A stretch of 64,000 nucleotides of DNA from Desulfovibrio subterraneus (GCF_013340285.1 NZ_BLVO01000013.1:727574-791573); one strand, 5' to 3'. Shown: positions 32,015-42,082, counted from the stretch's first letter. The notes: generated by a model not told the origin, from the sequence alone. Program-made: numbers and translations.

Positions 32015-32050
32015 AAAACGGGCGCAGCCGAATGTGGCAACGCCCGTTTT
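32015..32050 (-). terminator. Hairpin between the phnE-like and HAD phosphatase genes
   Basis: AAAACGGGCG (32015-32024) pairs with CGCCCGTTTT (32041-32050), with a short T run on the minus strand. It may end most transporter transcripts before the phosphatase gene. Confidence 0.6.
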
Positions 32051-32072
32051 TCATGCAGTTGTTCTTGATGGA

Positions 32073-32870
32073 TTAGATGATCTTCTGGCGAATCTTGGTG
32101 ACAAACACTTCTGCGACGATAACCACTGTAAATATGCACAGCAGTATCAGCGAAACCTGTTGCCAGCGGAACAGGTTGAGAGACGTGTCGAGCGCCACGC
32201 CGATGCCGCCAGCACCCACAAGGCCGATCACCGAGGATTCGCGGACGTTAATGTCCCAGCGGAACAGCGAGATACCCCAGAAAGCCGGAGCCACCTGCGG
32301 CCAGTATCCCTTGATCAGGATGCTGGGCCACGGTGCGCCTGCAGCCTTGAGTGCCTCGATGGGGCCTTCGTTTACCTCTTCAAGCGCTTCGGCCATGAGC
32401 TTGCCGCAGAATCCGATGGATCGGAAGGCAATGGCAATGGTGCCCGCAAGGGCGCCGGGGCCGAAGATAGCAACGAAGAGAATGGCCCATACCAGCGAGT
32501 TGACGGTACGGGAAGACACCAGAATCAGCGTGCCGAACCAGTTGAGCGCAGGAATTTTGGTGATGTTCTTTGCCGCCATGAGCCCCACGGGAATTGCCAT
32601 GAAAATGGCAAGTATGGTGCCCAGAGACGCGATGTTCAGGGTCTCCACCAGTGCTTTGTGGATTCCTTCACTGTTGTATGCGGCAAAGTCCACAGGCCAC
32701 ATGCGCGAGAACAGGTCGTGCAGCTGCGTGGGAGCGTCGTAAAGAAACTCGGGAATGATCTCAACGGTCTTCAACGAGACAACGAAGAGCGATACGGCCC
32801 CGAGATAAACGGCAAACCGGGCAAGGCGTTGCGCCGGAGTGAATCTTTCCCAGGTTGCATTATCAGTCAT
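32073..32870 (-). CDS. phnE: Phosphonate/phosphite-type ABC transporter permease (second copy)
   Basis: This 265-residue inner-membrane permease of the PhnE family has about six transmembrane helices and the ABC-interaction loop EALEEVNEGPIEALKAAGAPW, with GLVGAGGIGVALD near the C-terminus. It overlaps the preceding permease gene by 8 bases, so the two subunits are made together and probably form a heterodimer. The ligand, phosphonate, phosphite or a phosphate ester, is not evident from the permease. Confidence 0.88.
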   Translation of the reverse strand: MTDNATWERFTPAQRLARFAVYLGAVSLFVVSLKTVEIIPEFLYDAPTQLHDLFSRMWPVDFAAYNSEGIHKALVETLNIASLGTILAIFMAIPVGLMAAKNITKIPALNWFGTLILVSSRTVNSLVWAILFVAIFGPGALAGTIAIAFRSIGFCGKLMAEALEEVNEGPIEALKAAGAPWPSILIKGYWPQVAPAFWGISLFRWDINVRESSVIGLVGAGGIGVALDTSLNLFRWQQVSLILLCIFTVVIVAEVFVTKIRQKII

Positions 32871-33651
32871 TGAAGATCGCCTTTATTTTCAGTGAGATGT
32901 ATTCGCTGACCATAATCAGGGCGATAATGGCTATGAGGATGGCCGCCAGGAAGTCGTAGTCAAAGCGCTGGAAGGCCGCAAAGAGCGTTCCGCCGATACC
33001 GCCCGCACCGACAATGCCTACCATGGTGGAGTTGCGCAGGTTCGCGTCAAACTGGTAGGTGGCAAAACCGATGAAGCGGTTGAAAACCTGCGGCAGCACA
33101 CCGAATACGAGCACGCTCATGAACGGAGCACCTGCCGCCTTTATGGCTTCGACAGGTTTGAGCGATATTTCCTCGATGGCTTCACAGAACAGCTTGCCGA
33201 TGAAGCCGATGGTGAGGAATATCAGGGTCAGAATACCTGCCAGAGGACCAAATCCCACGGCCTTCACAAACAGAATGGCAAAGATGACCGGGTGGAAGGA
33301 GCGGCAGATTGCAATGAACGTTCTTGAAGGCCACGTCATCCATTCGGGCATCAGGTTGCGTGCACCGCAAAGCCCGATGGGCAGCGAGGCGGCAATGCCG
33401 AATGCCGAGGCTATGACGGCAATCTCGACGGTTTCAACCAGGTTGCTGATCAGCAGCCGCCAGCGCTCAAAGTTGGGCGGAATCATTTCGCCCAGAAATT
33501 TTGCGCCGTTTGCCAACCCGTCGATAAACCGTGACCAGGTGAAGTCGAGAGACATGCCGGCGTACACACAGTAGGCCAGCACCCCGAGCCACCCGAGCCT
33601 TGCCGCCCAGTTGGGCTTGAAAGGCGTTCTGGTTTCGGTACGGGTTGTCAT
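32863..33651 (-). CDS. phnE: Phosphonate/phosphite-type ABC transporter permease (first copy)
   Basis: This 262-residue PhnE-family permease is homologous to the next gene. It has the coupling loop [21 protein letters not shown] and the conserved [15 protein letters not shown]. About six membrane helices are visible. It overlaps phnC by 4 bases and the second permease gene by 8 bases, all in the order phnD-phnC-phnE-phnE. PhnE assignments are at family level. Confidence 0.9.
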   Translation of the reverse strand: MTTRTETRTPFKPNWAARLGWLGVLAYCVYAGMSLDFTWSRFIDGLANGAKFLGEMIPPNFERWRLLISNLVETVEIAVIASAFGIAASLPIGLCGARNLMPEWMTWPSRTFIAICRSFHPVIFAILFVKAVGFGPLAGILTLIFLTIGFIGKLFCEAIEEISLKPVEAIKAAGAPFMSVLVFGVLPQVFNRFIGFATYQFDANLRNSTMVGIVGAGGIGGTLFAAFQRFDYDFLAAILIAIIALIMVSEYISLKIKAIFND

Positions 33652-34448
33652 GCCAGCCAGTCCTCCCCGCCGTAAATCTGCTTCAGGTGTTCGGGGCTCA
33701 GCTCAGAGGGCGGACCGTCAAAGACGATGTGGCCCTGCGACATGCCGATGATGCGGTCGCAGAAGCGCTGGGCAAGGTTCACGTCATGGATGTTGATGAG
33801 CACGGGGATGTGCTGCGTGGCGGAAACCTGCTTGAGCAGTTCCATGATTTCCACGGACGTTTTGGGGTCCAGCGAGCTGGTGGGCTCGTCTGCCATGATC
33901 ACGTCAGGGTTCTGCATCATTGCGCGGGCAATACCCACGCGCTGGCGCTGGCCGCCGGAAAGGCTGTCCGCGCGCTGGGTGGCGAATTCGCCCAGACCCA
34001 CCTGATCGATGAGCTTGAACGCCTGATTGATGTCTTCCTGCGGGAATTTGCGAAGCCACGCGCGCCAGGAAGGAAGGTAACCCAGCCTGCCACAGAGCAC
34101 GTTTTCAATGACGGAAAGGCGTTCCACCAGATTGAATTCCTGAAAGACCATACCGATGTGGCGTCGGGCCAGGCGGAGTCTGGTACCGCTCAGGGAGGTA
34201 ATGTCCTGTCCGGCAACGATGATCTTGCCCGAGGTGGGCTCGATCAGGCGGTTGATGCAACGCAGAAGCGTGCTTTTGCCCGTGCCGGAGGGGCCGATGA
34301 TGCCGACGGTGGTTTCCCCATGCACTTCAAAGGTCAGCCCCTTAAGGATAAGGTTGCCCTTGGTGTACGCCTTTTCCAGATTTTCCACAAAAAGGGAACG
34401 GGGGCTGTCCCCGTTCCCGTTATGGTTCTTGCTAATTGCGTGAGACAC
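33648..34448 (-). CDS. phnC: Phosphonate/phosphite-type ABC transporter ATPase
   Basis: This 266-residue ABC ATPase energises import at the cytoplasmic face. Walker A is GPSGTGKST, the signature is LSGGQRQRV, Walker B with its catalytic Glu is [12 protein letters not shown], and the H-loop is NIHDVN. The segment [15 protein letters not shown] is typical of PhnC. It overlaps the first permease gene by 4 bases and follows phnD by 21 bases. Confidence 0.92.
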   Translation of the reverse strand: MSHAISKNHNGNGDSPRSLFVENLEKAYTKGNLILKGLTFEVHGETTVGIIGPSGTGKSTLLRCINRLIEPTSGKIIVAGQDITSLSGTRLRLARRHIGMVFQEFNLVERLSVIENVLCGRLGYLPSWRAWLRKFPQEDINQAFKLIDQVGLGEFATQRADSLSGGQRQRVGIARAMMQNPDVIMADEPTSSLDPKTSVEIMELLKQVSATQHIPVLINIHDVNLAQRFCDRIIGMSQGHIVFDGPPSELSPEHLKQIYGGEDWLA

Positions 34449-34469
34449 GATTTCTCCGATAGCCTGTTA

Positions 34470-35468
34470 TTACTTCTTTTCTTTGGCGGCTTCTTTTTCA
34501 GCCATCTGCTTCAGGCCTTCAGCGTTGTAGCTGGAGCCGGTTGCTTCGGCGATGTCACGAATGACCTGCCAATCCTGCTTGTAGGTGATGGGGAAGAAGC
34601 GGTCTGCGCCCTTGAAGGTCTTCTGCATGGATTCGGGGAAGCGGTAAGTGCGGAAGGCTTCTTCGATCTTGGCTACCAGAGGTGCACAAAGCTGGTTGGA
34701 GTAACCGAAAGAAGAAGTGGGGAACTTGGGGCTGCGGTAGATGATGCGCATGTCGTCGCCATTGATGCGGCCTGCTGCAACCATGCGGTCATATACGTCG
34801 GAAGCAACGGGAGCTGCATCGTAGTCGCCGTGGGCAACGCCCATGACGGACTGGTCATGCTTGCCGGAGTAAACAACGGTGTAGTCCTGATCCGGAACAA
34901 CGCCCAGCTTGGGGAAGAGGGCGCGGGGAGCAAGGTTGCCGGAGTTGGAAGAGGCAGAGGTGTGCGCAACGCGTTTGCCCTTGAGGTCAGCCATGGTCTG
35001 GATGGGGCTGTCTTTCTTCACGACAACGATCAGGTTGTAGCCCTGCATGTCGTCGGCATAGCCTTTGACTGCGATGGGAATGTAACCTGCAAGGTTGACT
35101 GCGAAGCCGGTGGGGCCGGTGGAGAAACCTGCAATGTGCAGACGGCCGGAACGCATGGCTTCAACTTCGGCAGCGTTGGACTGCACGGTGTAGTAGATAA
35201 CGCGCTTGCCGGTTGCCTTTTCCAGATATGCCTGGAAATCGGCAAAGGCATCTTTGTAAACGGCGGGATCTTCAACAGGGGTGTAGGTGAAAACCAGCGT
35301 GCTCGGCTCCTTGCAGATACCTGCAGGGGCAATGTCGGCAACGAGATCGCCGTTGGCATCACAATACATGGAATCAAGTTCGCCACGGTTGGGGCAGTCT
35401 TCAGCAAACGCTGGAACGGCCGTCAGTACGAACGCCAGTACCAGAAACAGTAAACTCTTTCTCAACAT
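34470..35468 (-). CDS. phnD: Phosphonate/phosphite-type ABC transporter substrate-binding protein
   Basis: This 332-residue periplasmic protein has a Sec signal peptide (cleaved near AFA-EDC). The PhnD/PtxB family fold is visible in TYTPVEDPAVYKDAFADF, MRSGRLHIAGFSTGP and YNLIVVVKKDSPI, with VAHTSASSNSG forming the ligand pocket. The ATG at 35468 has GAGGAG 7 bases upstream. It is the first gene of the phnD-phnC-phnE-phnE operon. No C-P lyase, phosphonatase or phosphite dehydrogenase gene is visible in the window, so the ligand remains open. The Lys-rich C-terminus is unremarkable. Confidence 0.9.
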   Translation of the reverse strand: MLRKSLLFLVLAFVLTAVPAFAEDCPNRGELDSMYCDANGDLVADIAPAGICKEPSTLVFTYTPVEDPAVYKDAFADFQAYLEKATGKRVIYYTVQSNAAEVEAMRSGRLHIAGFSTGPTGFAVNLAGYIPIAVKGYADDMQGYNLIVVVKKDSPIQTMADLKGKRVAHTSASSNSGNLAPRALFPKLGVVPDQDYTVVYSGKHDQSVMGVAHGDYDAAPVASDVYDRMVAAGRINGDDMRIIYRSPKFPTSSFGYSNQLCAPLVAKIEEAFRTYRFPESMQKTFKGADRFFPITYKQDWQVIRDIAEATGSSYNAEGLKQMAEKEAAKEKK

Positions 35469-36178
35469 ACATTGACTCCTCATAGGGTTTGGTTTCGTCC
35501 GGAAACACTCAGGACGCTGCGCGGGCCCGCTCAACAAGCAATGTATACCCCACTATGAGCGAGCAACCGCTCTGATGTTATGGGAGCTGCAACAGAATCG
35601 CAACAAATATGGTCGACTGTTATAAAAAAAATGTCCTGAAAATGTAGGCGTGTTCGCTCGTGAATCGTGGCGAAAGTGAGTTTTGATTACTTGATCTGTC
35701 TATAACATGCTGAAAATATGATAGAAGACTTATATGGGAGGAGGGCGCTCCTGTTTCGTGATGTGCTTTTTTTATCGTTAGTGAAAATTTCAATGTCACA
35801 TTGCGAAAATGATAAGTTGCCAGAGGCATATCGGCTTGCCTGTACAGTGTCGAAGTCTGGATGGAAAGGGGCAGGGGGCAGGTCGATCATATCACCCCTG
35901 CCCCATAAAGCGCGGGAGTACGTTGCAGGGGTGATTCCCGTATTGTTTCCGGAATATGCTGTTCCGGAGCGTGGAGTTTGATTTATTGGTCAGAATCTCT
36001 GCTTCTGTCACTTCGCCTTGCTGTTGATATTGTACAAGTCCTTCAATACCGTTATACAATATCGTCCGTATAGCATGTATTCAGACGTGATACCGGGCTC
36101 GTAAGGCTGTCCGGCCCGATAGCCGGAACTATGGATGTTCCGGCGGGGCGGTAACCCTCAGAAGCAAAGGGAGCAGTG
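35469..36178. other. Large AT-rich intergenic region
   Basis: These 710 bases separate divergent genes (phnD and the acyltransferase). A 10-base stem GGGGCAGGGG/CCCCTGCCCC (35868-35877, 35895-35904) resembles a terminator. An open frame at 35718-35981 has no ribosome site or familiar sequence and I do not call it. The phnD promoter must lie here, but I cannot place it. Confidence 0.4.
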
Positions 36179-37306
36179 ATGAACGGAGGAGCTGAACAGC
36201 TGGCAATGCGCCGGATACCCATGCCCGATGTGGCACGGTTCTTCGGCATAGTTCTGGTGTATTACGGCCACATCATAGAGCGCATCATGTATCTCAAGGA
36301 TCCCACTGCGACTATGCATTACAAGCTCATATACTCCTTTCATATGGCATTTTTCTTTCTGCTGTCCGGCTTCATCTTCAATGCTGACAAGCTCTACATG
36401 CCCCTCAACCGCTTCTTCCGAAAGCAGGTTGCCTCACGGCTTGTGCCATACTTCGTGTTCAGCGCGGTGCTGGTGGTGCTGAGTCTGCTTTTCAAAGGGC
36501 ATTTTGTGGTCGTGGACCTTTCCACGGTGCAGGGGTACCTGCAGGGTGGCATTGCAACACTGCTGGGATTTCCCGTATTCAACATTCCCTTATGGTTCAT
36601 GGCCTGCCTGTTTTCCGTGGAGCTTATCCACTTTGTTGTGGGCCGGTACCTCAAGAGCGATGCCATGCTGATTGCGGCCGCTGTTGTTACCTATCTTTCA
36701 GGATATTATCTCACGTTGTATGTGCAGTTCCTGCCCGGACCGAATTTCTGGTTTCTGCATGAAGCGCTTGTGGTGTATTCATTCTATCTGGTCGGCGTTT
36801 TGCTGCGCCGCCGGGGAATACTCATGGCTCCGGTGCAGAGGCTGATTCTGGTGCCTGTTTTCGTGGCATGCGCGCTGGCAGTGTGGTTCACCTTCAATCT
36901 CAATACAGGCCCGTTCAGGCTGTTCGATGCGGTTGTCATCGTATTATCCGGCCACGGGCATGTATTCTGGTTCATGTTCACGGCCCTGTGCGGCAGCATG
37001 ATGCTGCTTGTTCTCGCCAATCTGTGCGGCAGGGTGGGGATATTCCGGTTCATGGGGCGCAACGGGTTGATATTGTTCTGCCTGAACGGTGTGTTCTATC
37101 ATTTCTTCAACGGTCCCTTTGCCGAGTGGTTCATGCAGAATTACACGGCAACACCGTTCACCGTTACCTTTGCAGGGTGCCTGTTCACCCTTGCCAGTCT
37201 GGCGGCCTGCGTGCCGTTGGTGTTGTTGCTGGAGCGTTATGTTCCGCAGCTCGTGGGCAGGCCCGCAATGCGGGGGCCGTTGCTCCCTGCTCTGGTGAAA
37301 GCATAA
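36179..37306 (+). CDS. Acyltransferase-3 family integral membrane protein
   Basis: This 375-residue protein has about ten transmembrane helices and belongs to the acyltransferase-3 (OafB/NodX-like) family, which transfers acetyl or other acyl groups to surface or secreted carbohydrates. Family features are an early Arg (RRIPMPDVARFFGIVLVYYGH, with the catalytic-type His at its end), the FFFLLSGFIF motif and RFFRKQVASRLVPYF. The ATG at 36179 has GGGAG upstream; a GTG three bases earlier is in the same frame. It is monocistronic. The acceptor substrate is unknown. Confidence 0.87.
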   Translation: MNGGAEQLAMRRIPMPDVARFFGIVLVYYGHIIERIMYLKDPTATMHYKLIYSFHMAFFFLLSGFIFNADKLYMPLNRFFRKQVASRLVPYFVFSAVLVVLSLLFKGHFVVVDLSTVQGYLQGGIATLLGFPVFNIPLWFMACLFSVELIHFVVGRYLKSDAMLIAAAVVTYLSGYYLTLYVQFLPGPNFWFLHEALVVYSFYLVGVLLRRRGILMAPVQRLILVPVFVACALAVWFTFNLNTGPFRLFDAVVIVLSGHGHVFWFMFTALCGSMMLLVLANLCGRVGIFRFMGRNGLILFCLNGVFYHFFNGPFAEWFMQNYTATPFTVTFAGCLFTLASLAACVPLVLLLERYVPQLVGRPAMRGPLLPALVKA

Positions 37307-37412
37307 AGTGTACGCAGGCTTGGCTGAAGGCCGTATAGATTTCCACCATGCTGATTGAAATTGACTTCACGCGATACCGTCATGGAACCGCGCCAAGGAA
37401 AAGGAGCTGATA

Positions 37413-37820
37413 ATGAATGAATCCGGACTGATTGTCCGTTTTTGCCCGGCAGATACCGTGGCATTGTGGCGTGCATATCTTGATGCCCTGAGAGACCGTG
37501 GCATAGATATTTTTGCAACCATTGATCATAAGCAGAATGCCGAGGATGCCGGCCTAGCCATGCCGGAGACACGGCTTATCGTCTTCGGCAACCCGCAGGC
37601 CGGAACACCGCTCATGTTGCAGGCACCGGATCTGGCGCTTGATCTGCCGCTGCGGGTGCTGCTGCGGGAAATCAGGGGCGGGTGCGAGCTGGTCTATACC
37701 CCCGCTTCTGTACTGGCCAGCCGCTACGGGCTTGCCGCAGATAACCCCATCATACTCAAGATGGATGGTCTGCTCGTTGGCCTTGCCGATCAGGCGTGCG
37801 CCATGGCTGTGGAGGGGTAG
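37413..37820 (+). CDS. DUF302 domain protein
   Basis: This 135-residue protein is mostly a DUF302 domain; the family pattern is visible in ATIDHKQNAEDAGLAM, then RLIVFGNPQAGTPLM and ALDLPLRVLL. The function of the domain is unknown. Members often occur in sulfur- and metal-related contexts in anaerobes. No signal peptide or membrane segment is seen. The start has AAGGAG 8 bases upstream. It stands alone 106 bases after the acyltransferase. Confidence 0.85.
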   Translation: MNESGLIVRFCPADTVALWRAYLDALRDRGIDIFATIDHKQNAEDAGLAMPETRLIVFGNPQAGTPLMLQAPDLALDLPLRVLLREIRGGCELVYTPASVLASRYGLAADNPIILKMDGLLVGLADQACAMAVEG

Positions 37821-38330
37821 GGGGGAATTGGGCTTAGCCTGCGGGCAGGTGCGCGATGCTGAGCGTCATGCCGCGCTCGTCGTCGTGCGCAGGCCCATGC
37901 TCTACGTTGTGTGTGATGTTTTGCCCGACCGTATTTGAAGGCGGGTTTGTTTTCTTCATGAATCCCTTTAACTTTGTAATCCTTCTTCCTCCGTCTTTCC
38001 CTGTGCGAGTGTAGCACAACCACATGCGTGACACAGGACCTGCAGGCATTGCCAGCAGGTCCTTTTTGTCTGCGGTCAGCTGTTTCGTGCATCATGGTGG
38101 GCAATCCCGTGACAGGCCGGATGCAGAAGGAGTTTCAGGCCGGTACAAATCGTTACGGATTGGGCTTTTTTTCCTGAAGTGTCGCATTTGCAACAGACTT
38201 CAGGATTGATTTGAGGGTACCATTCAGTCGCAATGGAAGAGCCTATGGGCCAATGATGGAGGAGTGAGAAGAAATATGGCAGTTCCTCTCACCAAAAATA
38301 CATAAAAATGAAGGGTTGAAAGGAGTTGCA
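37821..38330. other. Intergenic region before nhaC
   Basis: It holds a terminator (38035-38068) and an inverted repeat CCTGAAGT/ACTTCAGG (38173-38180, 38197-38204). I see no gene and no clear promoter. Confidence 0.4.
38035..38068 (+). terminator. Terminator
   Basis: AGGACCTGC (38035-38043) pairs with GCAGGTCCT (38055-38063), followed by TTTT. Confidence 0.75.
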
Positions 38331-39740
38331 ATGACTTCTGGGGAAAGAAAACCAACGTTGTTGTGGGCTTTGTTGACGTTCCTGCTGCCGGTTGCGGTTA
38401 TCTTGTATGGAACGGTATGGGTCGGGGTGCGTCCTCCCGTGTTGCCGTTGCTGGTTGCCGTGGCGCTGGCAGGCATAATGTCTCTGCGCATCGGCTATAC
38501 GTGGGAAGAGTTGCAGGAAGGCATGCTCTCGGCTGTGGGCAGAATCCAGCTCGCCGTGGCCATTCTCATGCTGGTGGGCATGATTATCGCCGCATGGATG
38601 GCATCCGGCACCATTCCCGCCATTATCTATTGGGGACTCAAGCTCATATCCCCTGAGCATTTTCTTGTTTCCACTTTCTTTCTGTGCGCGGTAGCCTCGC
38701 TCGCTACCGGCACCTCCTTCGGCACCATGGGCACCATCGGTGTGGCGCTGCTGGGCGTTGGCGGTGCCATGAGCTACGACCCTGCCTGGACCGTGGGGGC
38801 GATAGTTTCCGGTGCGTATTTCGGCGACAAGATGTCTCCTGTATCCGACTCCACGAACATTGCGGCAACCGTGTGTGATACCCCGCTGTTCAATCATATT
38901 TCGTCCATGCTCTGGACCACCGTGCCAGCCATGGTCATTGCCACTGTGGGCTATTGGATTCTCGGCACCATGCACGACGGCAGCGCCGCCACCATGGACA
39001 ACATCCAGCCCATTCTCACCAGCATAGAAGCCTCCTTCAGCCTTTCACCCATCGCATTCATTCCGCCGGTGCTTATGATCGTGCTGGCTTACAGACGCCT
39101 GCCCGTTCTGCCGGTGATGGTTATCTGCGTTGTCAGCGCGCTTGCCATAGCTCTTGTGGAAGGAGCAACCGTGGCCGAGCTGGCATCCCAGCTGACCAAG
39201 GGCTATCAGGCCAAGACCGGTTCGCCCGAACTGAACAAGCTGCTTTCCCGCGGCGGTCTCATGAGCATCATGGTGACCATTCTTCTGCTTACCTCCGGCA
39301 TGGCGTTCGGCGGCATACTGGAAAAGGCGCGCGTGCTTGAAGTGCTGCTTGAGGCCATGCTGCGAGGTGCCAAGAGTGCAACCCGCCTTGTGGCTTCCAC
39401 CATCATTGCCTCCTACATCATTCTGCTTGGCACGGGCAGCCAGATTCTGGCCGTGGTTGTCCCCGGCCGCGCGTTTGCCGACGCCTACAAGGATGCGGAC
39501 CTCGCTCCCGAGGTGCTTTCCCGAACCTGTGAAGATGCAGGCACCCTCGGTTGTCCGCTGGTTCCCTGGAGCGTGCACGCGTTCTACATCCTCGGGGTTC
39601 TCGGCGTAAGCGCCGTGGAGTTCATGCCGTATGCCTTCCTGAACATTGTGGTGCCGTTCATATCCATCGGATGTGCCGTAACCGGATTTGGAATTTTCAA
39701 TAGAAAAGGTGAACGGGTTCGCCCTCTTGCAGGGAAGTAA
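38331..39740 (+). CDS. nhaC: Na+/H+ antiporter, NhaC family
   Basis: This 469-residue inner-membrane protein has about twelve transmembrane helices and exchanges sodium for protons or a similar pair (the family also contains malate/lactate antiporters). NhaC-family landmarks include ATGTSFGTMGTIGVALLGVG and GAYFGDKMSPVSDSTNIAA, with the ion-binding Asp and Ser residues. GTGSQILAVVVPGRAF follows near the C-terminus. The ATG at 38331 has AGGAGT 6 bases upstream; a start 15 bases earlier lacks one. The sulfatase-fold gene begins 34 bases downstream, so the two may be co-transcribed. Confidence 0.92.
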   Translation: MTSGERKPTLLWALLTFLLPVAVILYGTVWVGVRPPVLPLLVAVALAGIMSLRIGYTWEELQEGMLSAVGRIQLAVAILMLVGMIIAAWMASGTIPAIIYWGLKLISPEHFLVSTFFLCAVASLATGTSFGTMGTIGVALLGVGGAMSYDPAWTVGAIVSGAYFGDKMSPVSDSTNIAATVCDTPLFNHISSMLWTTVPAMVIATVGYWILGTMHDGSAATMDNIQPILTSIEASFSLSPIAFIPPVLMIVLAYRRLPVLPVMVICVVSALAIALVEGATVAELASQLTKGYQAKTGSPELNKLLSRGGLMSIMVTILLLTSGMAFGGILEKARVLEVLLEAMLRGAKSATRLVASTIIASYIILLGTGSQILAVVVPGRAFADAYKDADLAPEVLSRTCEDAGTLGCPLVPWSVHAFYILGVLGVSAVEFMPYAFLNIVVPFISIGCAVTGFGIFNRKGERVRPLAGK

Positions 39741-39773
39741 TCCCGACAGAGCTGAATAGCTAAAGGATTGATC

Positions 39774-41333
39774 ATGTCTCAGAAGAATATAAAGAACGTT
39801 CTGTTCATCATGCTTGATACCCTGCAGTTCAACTACCTTGGATGCTACGGGAACAAGGATGTGAAGACCCCCAATCTGGACAAGTTTGCCGAAAAGGGCT
39901 TTCTGTTCGAAAACGCTTACAGCGAAGGCCTGCCCACCATACCTGTCCGCCGTGCCATCATGACCGGCCGGTTCACACTGCCTTACAGCGGCTGGCGTCC
40001 GCTGACCACCGAAGACACCACCATCACCGACCTGTTGTGGTGCCGCGAGGTGCAGACCGCGCTTGTGTATGACACGCCGCCCATGCGCCTTCCCAAATAC
40101 GGCTATTCACGCGGCTTCGACTATGTGCGGTTCTGCAACGGCCATGAGCTTGATCACGAGACGTTCAGCAAGGTTCCGCTGAATCCGGAATTCAAGGGTG
40201 AAGACTACCTTTCGCCCAGCTGGCTGACGAAGGATGAAAACGGCGAGTACGATGCTTCCAGCAAGTCGCTTATCCGCGAGGCGGAATGCTATCTGCGCCA
40301 GCGCCAGAACTGGACTTCCGATGCCGACAACTACGGCTCGGTCGTTATCAGCGAGGCCGACAAGTGGATCAAGGAAAAGCGCGATCCCAACCGTCCCTTC
40401 TTCCTGTGGCTCGACTCCTTTGACCCGCATGAACCGTGGGATCCGCCGTCAATCTGGGAAGGCAAGCCCTGCCCCTACAATCCGGACTACAAGGGCAACC
40501 CCTTGCTGCTCGCCCCATGGACCGAGATCGAAGGCGTGATGACCGAAGAAGAGTGCCAGCATATCCGTGCTCTATATGCCGAAAAGGTTACCCTCATCGA
40601 CAAGTGGCTCGGCAAGCTGTTTGATTCCCTGAAGGCACAGGGGCTGTGGGATGAGACCATGATCATCGTGACTTCGGACCATGGTCAGCCCATGGGGTCC
40701 GGCGAGCACGGACACGGCCTCATGCGCAAGTGCCGTCCCTGGCCCTATGAGGAACTCGTGCACGTCCCGCTGCTGGTGCACCTGCCCGGCGTGGAAGGCG
40801 GTAAGCGTGTGGAGAGTTTTGTGCAGAACGTGGACATCACCGCCACGGTTCTCGACGCTCTCGGCCTGAGTCAGGATGCGCTGGAGCAGACCGGCCATGA
40901 AGGCATTCAGACCTACGGGGCCGAAGACCTGCACGGCATGAGCCTGCTGCCGCTGATGCGCGGCGAGGTGGACCGAATCCGTGACTTTGCCATTGCAGGA
41001 TACTATGGCATGTCATGGTCCATCATTACGCACTACTACAGCTATATTCACTGGTTGCAGAAGGAAATAGACACGGATTCCATGAACCGGATATTCTACG
41101 ATGGTTCCGGTTCCGGCGGCAACGCCGGTGCCCAGTCTGCCAAGCTGGAAGTGAAGGAAGAAATGTGGACCTGCGTTCCCGGAGCGGAAGTCAGCGTTCC
41201 CGGTACTGACGAGCTGTATGACCGCAAGGTCGACCAGTTCCAGTTGAAGAATATTATCGAAGAGCAGCCGGAAAAGGCCAAGGAACTGCTGCAGATGCTC
41301 AAGCTCTATATCGGAGAGCTCAGAACGTCTTAG
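39774..41333 (+). CDS. Sulfatase-fold hydrolase with Thr in the catalytic position
   Basis: This 519-residue protein belongs to the alkaline phosphatase/sulfatase superfamily. Metal ligands are visible in NVLFIMLDTLQ (early Asp) and TSDHGQPMGSGEHGH (late Asp and His). The nucleophile motif, C/S-x-P-x-R in type I sulfatases (where Cys or Ser becomes formylglycine), is T55-I-P-V-R here. Without Cys or Ser no formylglycine can form, so it may act as a phosphodiesterase or phosphonate hydrolase, where Thr nucleophiles are known. There is no signal peptide, so it should be cytoplasmic. The ATG at 39774 has AAGGA upstream. It lies between nhaC and the crp-like gene on the same strand. Confidence 0.87.
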   Translation: MSQKNIKNVLFIMLDTLQFNYLGCYGNKDVKTPNLDKFAEKGFLFENAYSEGLPTIPVRRAIMTGRFTLPYSGWRPLTTEDTTITDLLWCREVQTALVYDTPPMRLPKYGYSRGFDYVRFCNGHELDHETFSKVPLNPEFKGEDYLSPSWLTKDENGEYDASSKSLIREAECYLRQRQNWTSDADNYGSVVISEADKWIKEKRDPNRPFFLWLDSFDPHEPWDPPSIWEGKPCPYNPDYKGNPLLLAPWTEIEGVMTEEECQHIRALYAEKVTLIDKWLGKLFDSLKAQGLWDETMIIVTSDHGQPMGSGEHGHGLMRKCRPWPYEELVHVPLLVHLPGVEGGKRVESFVQNVDITATVLDALGLSQDALEQTGHEGIQTYGAEDLHGMSLLPLMRGEVDRIRDFAIAGYYGMSWSIITHYYSYIHWLQKEIDTDSMNRIFYDGSGSGGNAGAQSAKLEVKEEMWTCVPGAEVSVPGTDELYDRKVDQFQLKNIIEEQPEKAKELLQMLKLYIGELRTS

Positions 41334-41380
41334 GCAGAACCGGCACGGCAAGCGGCTCTCCTGCATTGAAAGGAAACACC

Positions 41381-42058
41381 ATGCATACGCAACAGGTTGA
41401 TGAATTCTGGAGAATCAAGGTCGATAGTGACGTCTGGAAACAGGTGCTGCACTTGGGCCAGAGAAAGGAGTTTCGTCATGGTGATATTATCATCGATGCA
41501 GGGGAGCTGGTAAACAGGCTGTATTATCTCGAATCCGGCGTGGTGAGCATGAAGCGTGCGTCATGGGGCGGCGCGGAAAAGATTATCATGCATATTGAAG
41601 AGAATACGCTGTTCGGCGAGGTGCCTTTCTTCATGCACCAGCCCATACTCAGTTTTTTCATCTGCCATCAGGACGCGGTGGTTTACAGTTTTTCCCGCGA
41701 GGCGGTAGACGGCATGCTCGCAAGGCATCCGGAAATTGCCAAGGACATCATCCGCACCCTCGCCGAAAAGGTGAGCGCGCTCAGCAACCAGTCCGCAACG
41801 CTCGGGCTGGACAGCCTGTACCAGCGTATCGTCAAGTTCATACTGCTCCGCTATAACTCCATGCCTCTGGAGGATAACGAGATCATCTCGCTGGGCTCAT
41901 TGCGCATGCGCGATATCGCCAGCATCCTCGGGGTGCACAGGGCCACGCTGTACAAGGCGCTCAAGGAGCTTGAGCATATGAACCTGATTCGGATGCTGGA
42001 CAGGAACAGGATACATGTTCTCAACGTGGATGAACTGGCAGCCATTGCATACGAATAA
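41381..42058 (+). CDS. Crp/Fnr-family transcriptional regulator
   Basis: This 225-residue regulator has an N-terminal cyclic-nucleotide-type effector beta roll (about 20-130, with ENTLFGEVPFFM) and a C-terminal winged helix (about 150-215) whose recognition part is RMRDIASILGVHRATLYKALKELEHMNLI. No N-terminal Cys cluster for Fe-S is seen, so it is not an FNR oxygen sensor; effector unknown. AAAGGA lies 7 bases before the ATG. It heads the thioredoxin-system genes 24 bases downstream and probably controls them. Confidence 0.9.
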   Translation: MHTQQVDEFWRIKVDSDVWKQVLHLGQRKEFRHGDIIIDAGELVNRLYYLESGVVSMKRASWGGAEKIIMHIEENTLFGEVPFFMHQPILSFFICHQDAVVYSFSREAVDGMLARHPEIAKDIIRTLAEKVSALSNQSATLGLDSLYQRIVKFILLRYNSMPLEDNEIISLGSLRMRDIASILGVHRATLYKALKELEHMNLIRMLDRNRIHVLNVDELAAIAYE

Positions 42059-42082
42059 TCAGGATTTTTTTGGAGAACGATA

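Noticed and set aside
33645-35453. 602-codon plus-strand open frame opposite the phn genes
   Set aside because: Antisense to phnC and phnD, with no family sequence.
35718-35981. 87-codon open frame in the phnD-acyltransferase intergenic region
   Set aside because: No ribosome-binding site, no familiar sequence, and it runs through a hairpin.
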